From assembly GCF_000331535.1 (NCBI RefSeq), contig NZ_AMZN01000045.1:17165-81164 (forward strand): a stretch of DNA of 64,000 nt, read 5' to 3'. The notes beneath the pieces are model-generated. The model saw nothing but the letters and a program-made list of their open reading frames with translations, was not told the origin of the DNA and ran no database searches. Origin of the DNA: Fulvivirga imtechensis AK7 (lineage in GTDB: Bacteria; Bacteroidota; Bacteroidia; Cytophagales; Cyclobacteriaceae). Made by a program: the position numbers and the translations under genes. Positions 8,585-17,777 of the stretch are shown piece after piece (within the stretch, counting starts at the first letter, position 1; the number at the start of each line of letters is the position of its first letter).

Positions 8585-9359
8585 GATAACATGCATTATT
8601 GTCGATGACGAAAAGGAAGCGAGAGAAGGGCTTGCTTTAATGGTGAGTAAGATTGAAGATATTGATCTTGTAGGTGTTTGCAGTAATGGTATAGATGCCA
8701 TTTATAGCATCAACGAATATAATCCTGATCTACTGCTTTTGGACATTCAGATGTCACAGATCAACGGCTTCGAAGTACTCCGTCATATTAAGAAACATCC
8801 TGCCGCGATTATTTTTGTTACTGCTTATGACCAGTATGCGCTTCAAGCCTTTGAAGTGCATGCGTTGGATTACCTGTTAAAACCGTTCAGTGACCATCGC
8901 TTTTATGATGCCATTGATCGGGCAAGAGAAAAAATCGGCCATAGAAGGGGAAGGGCTGAAATTCAGGCGCTGCTGGCGGAAACAAAGAAAAATGAACGTC
9001 ATAAAGACTCTGTGTACTATACCAAAGGGGCCAGCGGAGAAAAGATTGTGATCAAAACAGGCGGGAATATCCATCTCGTTCCGGTGGAAGAAGTCAGGTA
9101 TGTAGAGGCGTACGATTATTATATTAAAATTCACGTTCATAGCAACTACTTCCTTATAAGAGAAACGATGAAGAACATGATGGTGAAGTTGCCGGAAAAC
9201 ATCTTTGTCAGAATTCACAAGTCATATATTGTTAACCTGAACTGTATAGCGGAAGTTGAGAACACTTCTGCTACAGATACAAAGGTGATACTGAACACAG
9301 GGGAGCAGGTAAAAGTGAGCAGGACATATAAAATGGAACTTATTGAAAGGTTTAAATAG
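8574..9359 (+). CDS. LytTR family response regulator
   Basis: A 261-residue response regulator. The receiver domain (1-120) shows acidic D11/D12, the phospho-acceptor D57 (LLLLDIQM), T83 and K103 in LDYLLKPF. A linker leads to a LytTR DNA-binding domain (about 155-258) with VEEVRYVEAYDYY and RIHKSYIVNL. LytTR proteins bind direct repeats and often control membrane or secreted products. It is translationally coupled to the upstream LytS kinase. The FtsX-like permease gene starts 93 bases downstream and may be its target or part of the same unit. Confidence 0.95.
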   Translation: MKNKITCIIVDDEKEAREGLALMVSKIEDIDLVGVCSNGIDAIYSINEYNPDLLLLDIQMSQINGFEVLRHIKKHPAAIIFVTAYDQYALQAFEVHALDYLLKPFSDHRFYDAIDRAREKIGHRRGRAEIQALLAETKKNERHKDSVYYTKGASGEKIVIKTGGNIHLVPVEEVRYVEAYDYYIKIHVHSNYFLIRETMKNMMVKLPENIFVRIHKSYIVNLNCIAEVENTSATDTKVILNTGEQVKVSRTYKMELIERFK

Positions 9360-9452
9360 TTGAGCATGCATTTCCCTGCAAAATACTTACAGCTTACTGC
9401 AAAAATCTGATATGTATTGGCAGGAACCGTATATTGGTGAAAAACAAAATAT

Positions 9453-11870
9453 ATGCTCAGAAATCATTTAGTATTCTCGCTTCGGCTTTTTTTAAAGGAT
9501 GGCTTTTACAGCTTACTAAATATAGGAGGTTTAGCGCTCGGGATCACTACGGGAGTCGTATTGTTGCTCATTCTGCAATATGATCTTCAATATGATAAAC
9601 ATCATCACCAGTATGAGCGCATATATCGATATACACAGAAACTGGAAGCGCAAGGTGCGGTATTTGATGTCGCGCTTTCGGCACCGGAATTATCAACCAT
9701 TCTTTATCAGGAATTGCCTGAAATAGAGGCGATCGCCAGAATTCAGGAGTATTCTGATCCACTGGTGCGCCATATAACCACTGATGGTACGGTAAAACAG
9801 TTCAGGGAAGAGTATGTGGTTCGCGCCGACTCCGCATTTTTTTCAGTCTTCACCCATAAGGTTCTGAACGGAAATGGTGAAAAGGCTCTGAACGGTGCAA
9901 ATAATGTGGTGCTAAGCGCTTCAGCAGCCAAAAGGTACTTTGGAGAAGCAGATGCACTGGGTCAGATACTGATGATGCCCGACAGTCAGATATACGAAGT
10001 TACTGCTGTTATTGAAGACCTGCCAGCCAATTCCCATGTAAAATATGATATTGTCCTTTCGGAAATTCTTTCCAGGGATCCTGTCGGTGATCTACAACTT
10101 TCCGAAGCCTATTGGAATCCCGAGGTATATACTTATATACTTTTTAAAGAGGGAACAGATCCCGATATTTTCTATGATAGGTTCCCGGCCATCTATGATA
10201 AAACGTATAGGCTGTTCGGTAATAAGATAGAGGGAAAAGTAACTCCTTATTTGGAACGGTTAGACATGATTCATTTTCATTCTACCAAAGGTGCCGATTA
10301 TCCACAAGGTGATTTAAAGTTTGTTTATGGTTCCGTGGCAATAGGCGCATTTATTATTTTACTGGCCTGCATCAATTATGTGAATATGTCTACAGCCAGG
10401 GCGTCAAAAAGAACTGCGGAAATGGCAATGAGAAAGGTGTTGGGTTTAAGCCGCTCCAGGTTATTCTTTGCTGTATTGTCCGAAGCAGTGATCATAAGTC
10501 TTGCCGCAATGGTGTTGGCTGTGGCGCTAAGTTATTATATTGTGGAAATGTCAGGTTTTACCAACCTGATACAGAGAAACCTTGATCTTAATTTTATCAA
10601 TAACCCGGTACTTCTTGCGGGCCTATTGGCGCTCGGTTTAGGTATTGGCATTGTTTCAGGTATATATCCTGCTATATACATACCCTCAATTCCGGTAACC
10701 AATGCATTAAAAGGAAACAAATCTATCAAACTATCCGGGGGGTGGGTTAGAAAAGGCCTTATTGTTTTTCAGTTTTTTCTCTCACTTACCGTGGTAATAT
10801 GTACTGTGATCATGGGGCGGCAAGTTGAATTTCTCCGGAATATGGATCCAGGATTTAATCGAAATAACATACTGGTTTTGCCCTTGCCAGAGAGCAGGTA
10901 TGTCAACAGCACAGAAGTTTTTCAAAACAAGTTGATGAGTAACCCTGATATTGTGGCTGTTACTTCAGCGTCTCAGCTTCCGAATAATGTGCAGAGTTAC
11001 CAGGTACTAAAAGTTGAAGATGAAGCGCGTGGCATGGTGCAGCAGCAATTTTGCTTCCTGATGGTCGGTGATGATTTTCTAAACACCCTGGGGCTGTCAC
11101 TTTCCAGTGGGCGTGATTTTAGGCGCAACAACGAATCAGATTACTATATGTCCTTTATTATCAATGAAACCGCGGCTCGCGAGTTGGGATGGGCTAACGA
11201 TGCTGTCGGTAAAAGAGTGGCCTATTTTCATGATGAAAATTGGGGCGAGGTTATAGGAGTTATCAAGGACTTTAATCACCTTTCACTACATAATGGCATT
11301 GAACCCATTATTATGGTTTATTCTAAAAACATCAACAACATCATGATGGTCCGGCTTTCGGGTAATAACATCTCGCAAACAATTAATTATATAGAGTCTA
11401 CCTGGAATGAATATATGCCATCACAGCCTTTTGAGTATGAATTTCTGGACCAATCCTTGCGCCAGCAGTACCAGAGCGATCAGGTACAACACCGGCTGAT
11501 ACAGATCTTATCTTTTGTTTGTATCTTTATTTCAGTTCTTGGGCTGATAGGGCTATCTGCTTTTACAGCCTCGCAGAAAACAAAGGAAATAGGCATTCGT
11601 AAGTCTTTGGGTGCAACAGTGCCACAAATTGTACTTCTTTTTTCAAAAGAATATTTAAAGCTGATTATCGTTGCCCTCATTGTTGCTATTCCTGTATCCA
11701 ACTATGTGGTCACGGAGTGGATGAAAAATTTTGCCTATCAGATAGACATCAGATACTATTATTTTCTTGTCCCGGGGCTGTTGATCATGTTGCTTGCACT
11801 GGCTACTGTAAGTATACTCTCCTGGAGAACTTCTAATACAAATCCTGCTGAAGCATTAGGATATGAATAG
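9453..11870 (+). CDS. FtsX/MacB-like ABC transporter permease
   Basis: An 805-residue permease with the duplicated FtsX architecture typical of Bacteroidota. An N-terminal membrane segment (about 20-42) is followed by a MacB-type periplasmic domain (about 45-265), three membrane segments (about 285-410), a further segment near 430-452, a second periplasmic domain (about 460-670), and three final segments (about 690-800). Conserved FtsX helices such as the one with RTAEMAMRKVLG and the one with QKTKEIGIRKSLG are present in both halves. No ATPase gene is adjacent. Position behind a LytS/LytTR pair suggests control by that system, perhaps for export or resistance to envelope-active compounds (inference). 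Confidence 0.92.
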   Translation: MLRNHLVFSLRLFLKDGFYSLLNIGGLALGITTGVVLLLILQYDLQYDKHHHQYERIYRYTQKLEAQGAVFDVALSAPELSTILYQELPEIEAIARIQEYSDPLVRHITTDGTVKQFREEYVVRADSAFFSVFTHKVLNGNGEKALNGANNVVLSASAAKRYFGEADALGQILMMPDSQIYEVTAVIEDLPANSHVKYDIVLSEILSRDPVGDLQLSEAYWNPEVYTYILFKEGTDPDIFYDRFPAIYDKTYRLFGNKIEGKVTPYLERLDMIHFHSTKGADYPQGDLKFVYGSVAIGAFIILLACINYVNMSTARASKRTAEMAMRKVLGLSRSRLFFAVLSEAVIISLAAMVLAVALSYYIVEMSGFTNLIQRNLDLNFINNPVLLAGLLALGLGIGIVSGIYPAIYIPSIPVTNALKGNKSIKLSGGWVRKGLIVFQFFLSLTVVICTVIMGRQVEFLRNMDPGFNRNNILVLPLPESRYVNSTEVFQNKLMSNPDIVAVTSASQLPNNVQSYQVLKVEDEARGMVQQQFCFLMVGDDFLNTLGLSLSSGRDFRRNNESDYYMSFIINETAARELGWANDAVGKRVAYFHDENWGEVIGVIKDFNHLSLHNGIEPIIMVYSKNINNIMMVRLSGNNISQTINYIESTWNEYMPSQPFEYEFLDQSLRQQYQSDQVQHRLIQILSFVCIFISVLGLIGLSAFTASQKTKEIGIRKSLGATVPQIVLLFSKEYLKLIIVALIVAIPVSNYVVTEWMKNFAYQIDIRYYYFLVPGLLIMLLALATVSILSWRTSNTNPAEALGYE

Positions 11871-11880
11871 TTGGTATTGT

Positions 11881-11989
11881 CTATTTAGTCTTTGCAAGAA
11901 AACTCTAAGTGGCTTTAAGAAAACATTCCTGCCAAAGAGCGAGACAAGCGCAACGCAGACATTGACGTTTTTTTAAAGACACTATTTAG
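11881..11989 (+). mobile_element. Short mobile repeat, copy A, with 8 bp target duplication
   Basis: The element body 11889-11981 is flanked by a perfect direct CTATTTAG (11881-11888 and 11982-11989). It contains the family landmarks AAGAAAACTCTAAGTGGC, a second AAGAAAAC, and the right-hand AACGCAGACATTGACG block. It is an internally shortened copy of 93 bases. The duplication shows that this repeat moved by transposition rather than by local duplication. Confidence 0.8.
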
Positions 11990-12322
11990 CGTGAGTTCGA
12001 TATAAACGCTCGGTCATCCTATCCCGAAAGCTTTAATAGTCGACAGTTGGCAAAAAAAGTAATGAGTATTGAGTAGAAGAACAGCAATAAGAACAATACT
12101 CAATACTGATGTCTCAATACTAAATTTACCGGTCATCCCTGGCGAGAGGAAGGATCTTCCTGAGTTATAAATATTACCCTTGACTTTAGTAGGATTCTTC
12201 GTACCTCTTCGAGGCAAGTTCGGGGACAGGCAGAATGACCTTAAAAAGAGGTTTTTTAGGTCTGTTCCATGCTGGATACTTAGCTGCAAAATCATTATGT
12301 TAGCAGTGAGCAAACAAAGAAT
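11990..12322. repeat. Intergenic repeats: heptamer array and GTCAT-bounded unit
   Basis: No gene is seen. Bases 12094-12121 form a 7-bp-period array (CAATACT, CAATACT, GATGTCT, CAATACT). Bases 12131-12240 form a palindromic unit bounded by GGTCAT and ATGACC, resembling the dispersed REP-like units elsewhere in the window. The remaining 80 bases before the methyltransferase start hold no recognised promoter. Confidence 0.65.
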
Positions 12323-13087
12323 ATGGAAGACCACCGAAATGATGAGTTTTTAAACTCACTGGATTTGATTGACAGGAAATTGGAACAGCATATCCCTTTT
12401 ATATTGGCTGATCTGTGGGAATTGGGAAGTATGCCTGAATATATTATCAAACTGATCAGGAAAAATGTGGGTAATGCAAATCTTGGCTTGATTACTGACT
12501 TTGGGTGTGGTAAAGGTGCAGTTCTCATAAAGATGGCATTGGAGTTCGACTTCAAAGGCCTGGGAATCGATTTGGTACCCGAATTTATTGATGAGGCGAA
12601 AGCGCATGCACGGGAAAATGACCTGGAAAACAGAATAAAATTCATGGTAGGGGATATTAGAGATCAGCTCTCAAATGTGCGTGAACAAAATATGATAATC
12701 TACGGCTATGACTCGCAGCTTCTTGGAGACGTGGAGGAAACACTACTTCAATTAAAAGATTGTCTATCGAAAAGCGGCCGGATCATTTTAGAGGTCGTGT
12801 GCACTGCCGGGGAGGATAAAATTGATGAATTACCCACAGCGAGTGAGCTGAATGATCAGATCGAAAAAGCCGGACTGACAATTGTTGATCATCTGGTATG
12901 GGATAAGGAAGTATTGGCCAGGATGAATGCTCACAATAACAAATTAATAGCGGGACGGTTATCCGAACTCACTATGTCATATCCTGAAAAGGCTCCTCTT
13001 TTTGAGCAATATATGATGAATCAGTTAAGTGAATGTCAGGAACTGGAAAATAATATGATCTGCTCAACTTTCATGTTGCAAAATTAA
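12323..13087 (+). CDS. Class I SAM-dependent methyltransferase
   Basis: A 254-residue soluble protein with a Rossmann-type methyltransferase core. Motif I is DFGCGKGAVLIK (about 59-70), the acidic residue after strand 2 is D80 in GIDLVPE, and a motif II-like VGDIRD is near residue 110. The C-terminal half (about 165-254) is helical and may form a lid. The substrate cannot be told. The gene stands alone between two mobile repeats (copies A and B), which suggests an accessory gene. Confidence 0.85.
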   Translation: MEDHRNDEFLNSLDLIDRKLEQHIPFILADLWELGSMPEYIIKLIRKNVGNANLGLITDFGCGKGAVLIKMALEFDFKGLGIDLVPEFIDEAKAHARENDLENRIKFMVGDIRDQLSNVREQNMIIYGYDSQLLGDVEETLLQLKDCLSKSGRIILEVVCTAGEDKIDELPTASELNDQIEKAGLTIVDHLVWDKEVLARMNAHNNKLIAGRLSELTMSYPEKAPLFEQYMMNQLSECQELENNMICSTFMLQN

Positions 13088-13090
13088 CCA

Positions 13091-13246
13091 TTACTTCTTG
13101 TCTCTAAGAAAACGTCAATGTCTGCGTTACGCTTGTCCCAAAAATGCTCTCGTACCTTATAGTACGCTCCGCTTTTTGGAACTTCGCAAGCCTTGACCTT
13201 GACCTTTTCTTAAAGCCACTTAGAGTTTTCTTAAAGCCACTACTTC
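13091..13246 (-). mobile_element. Short mobile repeat, copy B
   Basis: This copy runs in reverse orientation (body about 13099-13240). It starts with TGTCTCTAAGAAAACGTCAA and ends with TTTCTTAAAGCCAC; the inner part CCAAAAATGCTCTCGTACC ... AGTACGCTCCGCTTTTTGG forms a hairpin. TACTTC flanks both ends (13092-13097 and 13241-13246), a probable target duplication with one differing outer base. It fills nearly all of the space between two converging genes, beginning a few bases after the methyltransferase stop. Confidence 0.8.
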
Positions 13247-13258
13247 GTTTCCTTTTTG

Positions 13259-14257
13259 TTACCCTAGATCATTCAAAGATGATTCCGGTGACCTTTTGGA
13301 GCTGACAAGATGTTCCAATTGCCAGAATAAATCACTTAGAGACAGCGACAGTCCTTCTAACCGCTCAAGCTGCTCTTTTTCAAACTGGTAATCAGGCCGG
13401 GGAGCCTTTAACGGTTGCTTGCTGTGGGTTTTGGTCCGTTGCCTCATAGCTTCGAGTTCATCATCGGAATAGTATAATCCAAGGCTTTCAATAACCCGGA
13501 ATAGCTTGCCGGGAAGGGCTGAGTAATTTATGAGTTGAGTATTTTCATGGCTACTATATGAGATCATCCATTGGTACAGTTGGGAAAGGACTGCTGCAGA
13601 ATAGCCATCCAGATCGTACGGGGGAATGTTTTTAATGTTGAATACATCGGCCTTCAGCATACCTGGTACCATATGACGGCCTCGCATCTTCCGATGAGAT
13701 TTTAACACCTCTAACGGCTGCCGGTACAAAAACAAAACCGGAACCATCGGAAATGCCTTTCTGATCAATTGATAAAAGGCCAGATGCCAACTGTCCCATT
13801 TTATAAACAGGTTTATTTGATCATCGGTCCTTTTCTGACCCATTGCGGCCACCGCTGCCTGCAAGGCTGCTATTTTCTGTTCATTTCTTAATGTTGAAGA
13901 TAAAATATCATCCAATAGCGGTGGTTCTGCATAAATGACGTTCTTTCTTGATTGGGCCAGCATCTGCATGATCAGCGTGGAGCCACACCTGGATATATGG
14001 AAAATAAAAGCTGTAGGCAGTATTTGTTGATCAGTGCGGGTTTTTTGCTTTAAAAGCTCATCTATTGAGGTTTCCTTTACTTCAGGAGATGTCTGTTTAA
14101 TGACCTTAACGCTATCCTCAAAGAAGGGCTCGTCTAAGTGTTTGTTACCTGCGTATACCCACGTTACTAGTTTTTTCTGCTCACTCAATGAAACCGGGAT
14201 CCATTTGTGGGGGAAAGAGGTGGGTTTGCAAAGGTCTGCTGGGTTCATTAAATTCAT
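13259..14257 (-). CDS. Sulfotransferase family protein
   Basis: A 332-residue protein with a sulfotransferase-type PAPS-binding fold. The 5'-phosphosulfate loop is FHISRCGSTLIMQML (86-100), and the 3'-phosphate motif is LYRQPLEVLKSHRK (177-190) with R179 and S187 in the expected places. No signal peptide or membrane segment is present, so a cytoplasmic transfer of sulfate to a small molecule is likely. An AGGAAA purine stretch precedes the ATG. It is divergent (65 bases) to an aspartyl/asparaginyl beta-hydroxylase-like gene; the two probably share a promoter region and a pathway (inference). Confidence 0.85.
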   Translation of the reverse strand: MNLMNPADLCKPTSFPHKWIPVSLSEQKKLVTWVYAGNKHLDEPFFEDSVKVIKQTSPEVKETSIDELLKQKTRTDQQILPTAFIFHISRCGSTLIMQMLAQSRKNVIYAEPPLLDDILSSTLRNEQKIAALQAAVAAMGQKRTDDQINLFIKWDSWHLAFYQLIRKAFPMVPVLFLYRQPLEVLKSHRKMRGRHMVPGMLKADVFNIKNIPPYDLDGYSAAVLSQLYQWMISYSSHENTQLINYSALPGKLFRVIESLGLYYSDDELEAMRQRTKTHSKQPLKAPRPDYQFEKEQLERLEGLSLSLSDLFWQLEHLVSSKRSPESSLNDLG

Positions 14258-14322
14258 TTTTTTCCTGGTACTACGTGTCTAAAACATAAAAATCATTAAA
14301 TTAAATGATACTGTTGAAGTAA

Positions 14323-15042
14323 ATGAAAAAATATGCAAAGTTACCCATAGAATTTGAAGTCTCACTGCTTCAACAAGAACTGGTCATATGTGCTGCTGCA
14401 TGGACTGATCACTTCAATACCGGCTACTACACCGGCAACTGGAGCGGGATTCCCTTACGGTCACCTCAGGGTAAAAATCACTCCATTTCGGCAGGAAATT
14501 CCAGTTCGGTGGACTTTGCCGATGAAGCCATTCTTGCGCATCTGACTTATACCAGGTCAGTTATCGATGCCATTCAGGCGCCAAAAAGTGCCGTCAGATA
14601 CCTGCGTCTCACCCCGGGGTCAGAAATAAAACCTCATAAAGATTTTGATCTGGTCTTCTGGGATGGCTTTGTAAGGCTGCATATCCCGGTACTGACCAAT
14701 GATCAGGTGAAATTTTCAGTGGAAAATGAAATCCTTAACATGAAAGAAGGAGAGTGCTGGTTTGCCGACTTCAGCAAAACCCACAGCGTAATCAATCATG
14801 GCGAAACGGATCGTGTCCACCTGGTGATCGACTGTCAGGTGAATGACTGGCTAAGAGAGCTGTTCGTGAATGCAGGGGTCATTCAACCAGACGAAAGTGC
14901 GCCAACCGAAATGGAGACCTACGATAATGCCACCAAACTTATGATCATAGAACAACTGGAAGCACAAGGAACGAAAAAAAGCCTGGCGATCGCTATGAAT
15001 ATGAGAGAAAAGATGAATACCGAATCCCTAAGTCCAAAGTAA
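14323..15042 (+). CDS. Aspartyl/asparaginyl beta-hydroxylase-like 2-oxoglutarate oxygenase
   Basis: A 239-residue protein with a double-stranded beta-helix oxygenase domain (about 75-175). Likely iron ligands are H105 and D107 (KPHKDFDL) and H154 (SKTHSVINHG), with R164 available for 2-oxoglutarate; H120 in RLHIPV follows the usual spacing. The family includes bacterial enzymes acting on peptides, lipids and free amino acids. Here an Asp accompanies the first His, unlike mammalian AspH. A helical tail (175-239) is of unknown role. The gene is divergent to the sulfotransferase gene, a pairing that suggests hydroxylation and sulfation of one substrate (inference). Confidence 0.83.
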   Translation: MKKYAKLPIEFEVSLLQQELVICAAAWTDHFNTGYYTGNWSGIPLRSPQGKNHSISAGNSSSVDFADEAILAHLTYTRSVIDAIQAPKSAVRYLRLTPGSEIKPHKDFDLVFWDGFVRLHIPVLTNDQVKFSVENEILNMKEGECWFADFSKTHSVINHGETDRVHLVIDCQVNDWLRELFVNAGVIQPDESAPTEMETYDNATKLMIIEQLEAQGTKKSLAIAMNMREKMNTESLSPK

Positions 15043-15343
15043 TTGGTTGTCAATGACTGGAGGACGGTACGTGTCACCAGCCACCAACCTTCAGAACCCA
15101 GCCACCAGCCACCCATGTCGCAATTGGCCTCTCCTTTTGTCATAATCACCCACTTCCGGTGTGAAACTTCATCTATATCTTTGAATTATTAACCAATAGA
15201 GCCTGCCAATCCTTAATGGCGATCGGTACAGGCACAGGATAAACAGAATCGGCAGTTGGTCAAAGCAGTTGGCAAATAAGGTGAGTAATAACTGAGATCT
15301 CCAGTGATGCATTCGGACTTCGACTTCGGTCCAATGCTCAATA
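15043..15343. repeat. Intergenic region with CCACCAG heptamer array
   Basis: No gene is seen. Bases 15073-15115 are built of 7-mers of the CCACCAG type (CCACCAG, CCACCAA, CCTTCAG, AACCCAG, CCACCAG). A TATCTTTG at 15176-15183 matches a -7 box, but it lacks a -33 partner and has no gene close behind it. The rest (15184-15343) holds nothing recognisable and runs into mobile repeat copy C. Confidence 0.6.
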
Positions 15344-15501
15344 ACTAAATAGTGTCTCTAAGAAAACGCCAATGCCTGCGTTACGCTCGCCCCAAAAATG
15401 CTCACGTACCTCAGTACGCTCCACTTTTTGGGACTTCGTCCCGCCCTTTGGCGGGAACGTTTTCTTAAAGCCACTTAGAGTTTTCTTACAAACACTAAAT
15501 A
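15344..15501 (-). mobile_element. Short mobile repeat, copy C, with 8 bp target duplication
   Basis: The body (15352-15493) lies between perfect direct ACTAAATA copies (15344-15351 and 15494-15501). It is in reverse orientation, with GTGTCTCTAAGAAAACGCC at the left end and GTTTTCTTACAAAC at the right. It has two inner hairpins: the CCAAAAATGCTC ... CTTTTTGG type common to the family and CCCGCC-TTT-GGCGGG. The right end is only 7 bases from the ATG of the PhnB-like gene, so the element has replaced that gene's original upstream region. Confidence 0.85.
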
Positions 15502-15508
15502 TATAATC

Positions 15509-16354
15509 ATGAAAAATCTAATCTACCCGTGTCTATGGTTTGACGGAAATGCAAGCGAAGCAGCAAGCTTCTATTGTGCTACATTCAGGAATTCAAAAGT
15601 AGTTTCTGATACTCCTATAGTTGTAAATTTTGAAATGAAAGGCCAAAAATTCATGGCTCTGAACGGAGGGACACAGTTTAAACCCAATCCATCCATATCT
15701 TTTATGGTAGCCTGCGAAACAGCAGATGAAATAGAAGGTGCCTGGGAAAAACTAACTGAAGGTGGCAAGGTGCTAATGCCACTGGATAAATACGATTGGA
15801 GTGAGAAATATGGTTGGGTACAAGATCGTTTTGGGGTTAGTTGGCAACTGTCGCTGGGTAATACCGTAGACCAAAAGTTTATTCCTTCACTGATGTTTAC
15901 TCAAGACAAAGCAGGCAAGGCTGAGGAGGCCATACACTTCTATACATCTGTTTTCGATAATGCCTCCGTTGACCATTTATATAAATATACAGCCGAAGAT
16001 CAAGATACAGAGGGTATGGTGAAACATGCGCAGTTTACACTCCGTAAACAGCCTTTTACTGCTATGGACAGTTCATTGTCACACCAGTTTAGTTTCAGTG
16101 AAGGGGTTTCGCTGGTAGTGGAATGTAAAGACCAGCAAGAGATTGATCACTATTGGAATAAGCTGACAGAAGAAGGAGAGGAAAGCATGTGCGGATGGTT
16201 AAAAGATAAATACGGTGTTTCCTGGCAGATTATTCCGGCTGTGCTGGAACATTATATGAATGATCAGAAAAAAGCTCAAAAAGTGACGGAAGCATTCCTG
16301 AAAATGAGGAAATTTGATATAGAACAGCTCGAAGAAGCTTATGAACGAGGATAA
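15509..16354 (+). CDS. PhnB-like protein with two VOC domains
   Basis: A 281-residue protein made of two tandem PhnB/3-demethylubiquinone-methyltransferase-like vicinal-oxygen-chelate domains (about 1-125 and 130-262). Both begin with the typical P-x-L-W/MF ... A.FY...F pattern (IYPCLWFDGNASEAASFYC and IPSLMFTQDKAGKAEEAIHF) and end with DKYGVSWQ/DRFGVSWQ. Despite the family name these are not methyltransferases and their substrates are mostly unknown. A mobile repeat ends 7 bases before the ATG, so any promoter must lie in or beyond the repeat. The 3' end overlaps the MATE gene by 14 bases. Confidence 0.88.
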   Translation: MKNLIYPCLWFDGNASEAASFYCATFRNSKVVSDTPIVVNFEMKGQKFMALNGGTQFKPNPSISFMVACETADEIEGAWEKLTEGGKVLMPLDKYDWSEKYGWVQDRFGVSWQLSLGNTVDQKFIPSLMFTQDKAGKAEEAIHFYTSVFDNASVDHLYKYTAEDQDTEGMVKHAQFTLRKQPFTAMDSSLSHQFSFSEGVSLVVECKDQQEIDHYWNKLTEEGEESMCGWLKDKYGVSWQIIPAVLEHYMNDQKKAQKVTEAFLKMRKFDIEQLEEAYERG

Positions 16355-17777
16355 AAATGTATCGACTCTGCCACAGCAGGCATCCATACAACGATTGTCG
16401 ATCTGGAAGGAGTTAAAAAATGCCATCAGGGGAACTGAAGCAGACTATACCCAGATAGGAATGAAGCACGCCATTTTCCTTTTGGCTGTGCCGATGATCC
16501 TGGAGTTGGTGATGGAATCCACGTTTGCTGTGGTTGATATTTATTTTGTTGGCAAATTAGGAGCATCAGCAGTAGCTACTGTTGGTATTACTGAAACTTA
16601 TCTGTTTCTCCTGTACTCTATAGGTATGGGTCTTTCTATGGCTGTTACAGCCATTATTGCGAGACGAATTGGAGAAAAAAAGAAGGAGGAAGCGGCCGTG
16701 TCTGCCATTCAAGCGCTATTTCTTGGGTTGCTGGCATCCTTGCCATTTACTTTTGCGGGTATTTTCTTTGCTAAGGACCTGCTTACGCTGATGGGCGCTG
16801 ATGGCTGGAGTATTAACGAGGGATACCGCTATACACAATGGATGTTGGGTGGAAATGCCGTTATTATGATGCTGTTTGTTATCAATGCGGTTTTCCGTGG
16901 TGCCGGAGATGCAGCCATTGCTATGCGCATACTTTGGATCTCGAATGGCATTAATATTATATTGGACCCGTTGCTCATTTTTGGCTTGGGACCTGTACCT
17001 GCTTTAGGTATTGAAGGAGCTGCTGTGGCAACTACCATTGGCAGAGGCATCGGTGTGGCTGTACAGCTCTGGACATTGTTTAGGGGCGGGAAGCATATAG
17101 CTGTAAAGACCACTCAGATCCAATGGAATAGCAAAGTGATCCTGAATATATTTCGCACATCACTGGGAGGCATCGGTCAGATGATCATTGGTATGACATC
17201 CTGGATATTTCTGATGAGAATACTTGCTGACATTGGCAGCGAGGCAGTGGCAGGAGCTACGATTGCGTTGCGGATTATGATGTTTACCATGATGCCTGCA
17301 TGGGGGTTGTCCAACGCAGCAGCCACACTGGTAGGCCAGAATTTGGGTGCAGGACACCCTGAGCGTGCAGAGAGCGCTGTTTGGAAAACTGGTCTGTATA
17401 ATATGATTTTCCTCGTATGCGTATCGGTGACATTCTTTTTCTTTAACGAACCTTTAATGAAGATTTTTACAGATGATCTGCGGGTAATCGCCATTGGTTC
17501 GGAATGGTTACAGATACTTTCATTTTCTTTCTGGGTATATGGCTGGTGGATGGTATCTGTACAGGCATTCAATGGAGCTGGAGATACAAAAACACCGACT
17601 AAGATCAACCTGGTATTTTTCTGGTTGATTCAGATCCCTTTGTCCTACCTGTTGGCGATAACATTTGGTTGGGAACAATCAGGGGTGTTTTGGGGTGTGT
17701 TTGTTTCAGAAACATTGGTAGGATTATTCACACTGTGGCTGTTTACACGGGGTAGTTGGAAAAAGGCAGTGGTATAG
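16341..17777 (+). CDS. MATE family efflux transporter
   Basis: A 478-residue inner-membrane protein with about twelve hydrophobic segments in two similar halves, as in Na+- or H+-driven multidrug and toxin extrusion pumps of the NorM/DinF type. Each half has a Gly-rich region with AT-Q-N-L-G-A-G type sequence (LVGQNLGAGHPERA in the second half) and the first half has IARRIGEKKKEE. An extra ~35-residue cytoplasmic tail precedes the first helix. The ATG overlaps the end of the PhnB-like gene by 14 bases, so translation is probably coupled; a shared role in resistance to a small molecule is possible (inference). Confidence 0.93.
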   Translation: MNEDKNVSTLPQQASIQRLSIWKELKNAIRGTEADYTQIGMKHAIFLLAVPMILELVMESTFAVVDIYFVGKLGASAVATVGITETYLFLLYSIGMGLSMAVTAIIARRIGEKKKEEAAVSAIQALFLGLLASLPFTFAGIFFAKDLLTLMGADGWSINEGYRYTQWMLGGNAVIMMLFVINAVFRGAGDAAIAMRILWISNGINIILDPLLIFGLGPVPALGIEGAAVATTIGRGIGVAVQLWTLFRGGKHIAVKTTQIQWNSKVILNIFRTSLGGIGQMIIGMTSWIFLMRILADIGSEAVAGATIALRIMMFTMMPAWGLSNAAATLVGQNLGAGHPERAESAVWKTGLYNMIFLVCVSVTFFFFNEPLMKIFTDDLRVIAIGSEWLQILSFSFWVYGWWMVSVQAFNGAGDTKTPTKINLVFFWLIQIPLSYLLAITFGWEQSGVFWGVFVSETLVGLFTLWLFTRGSWKKAVV

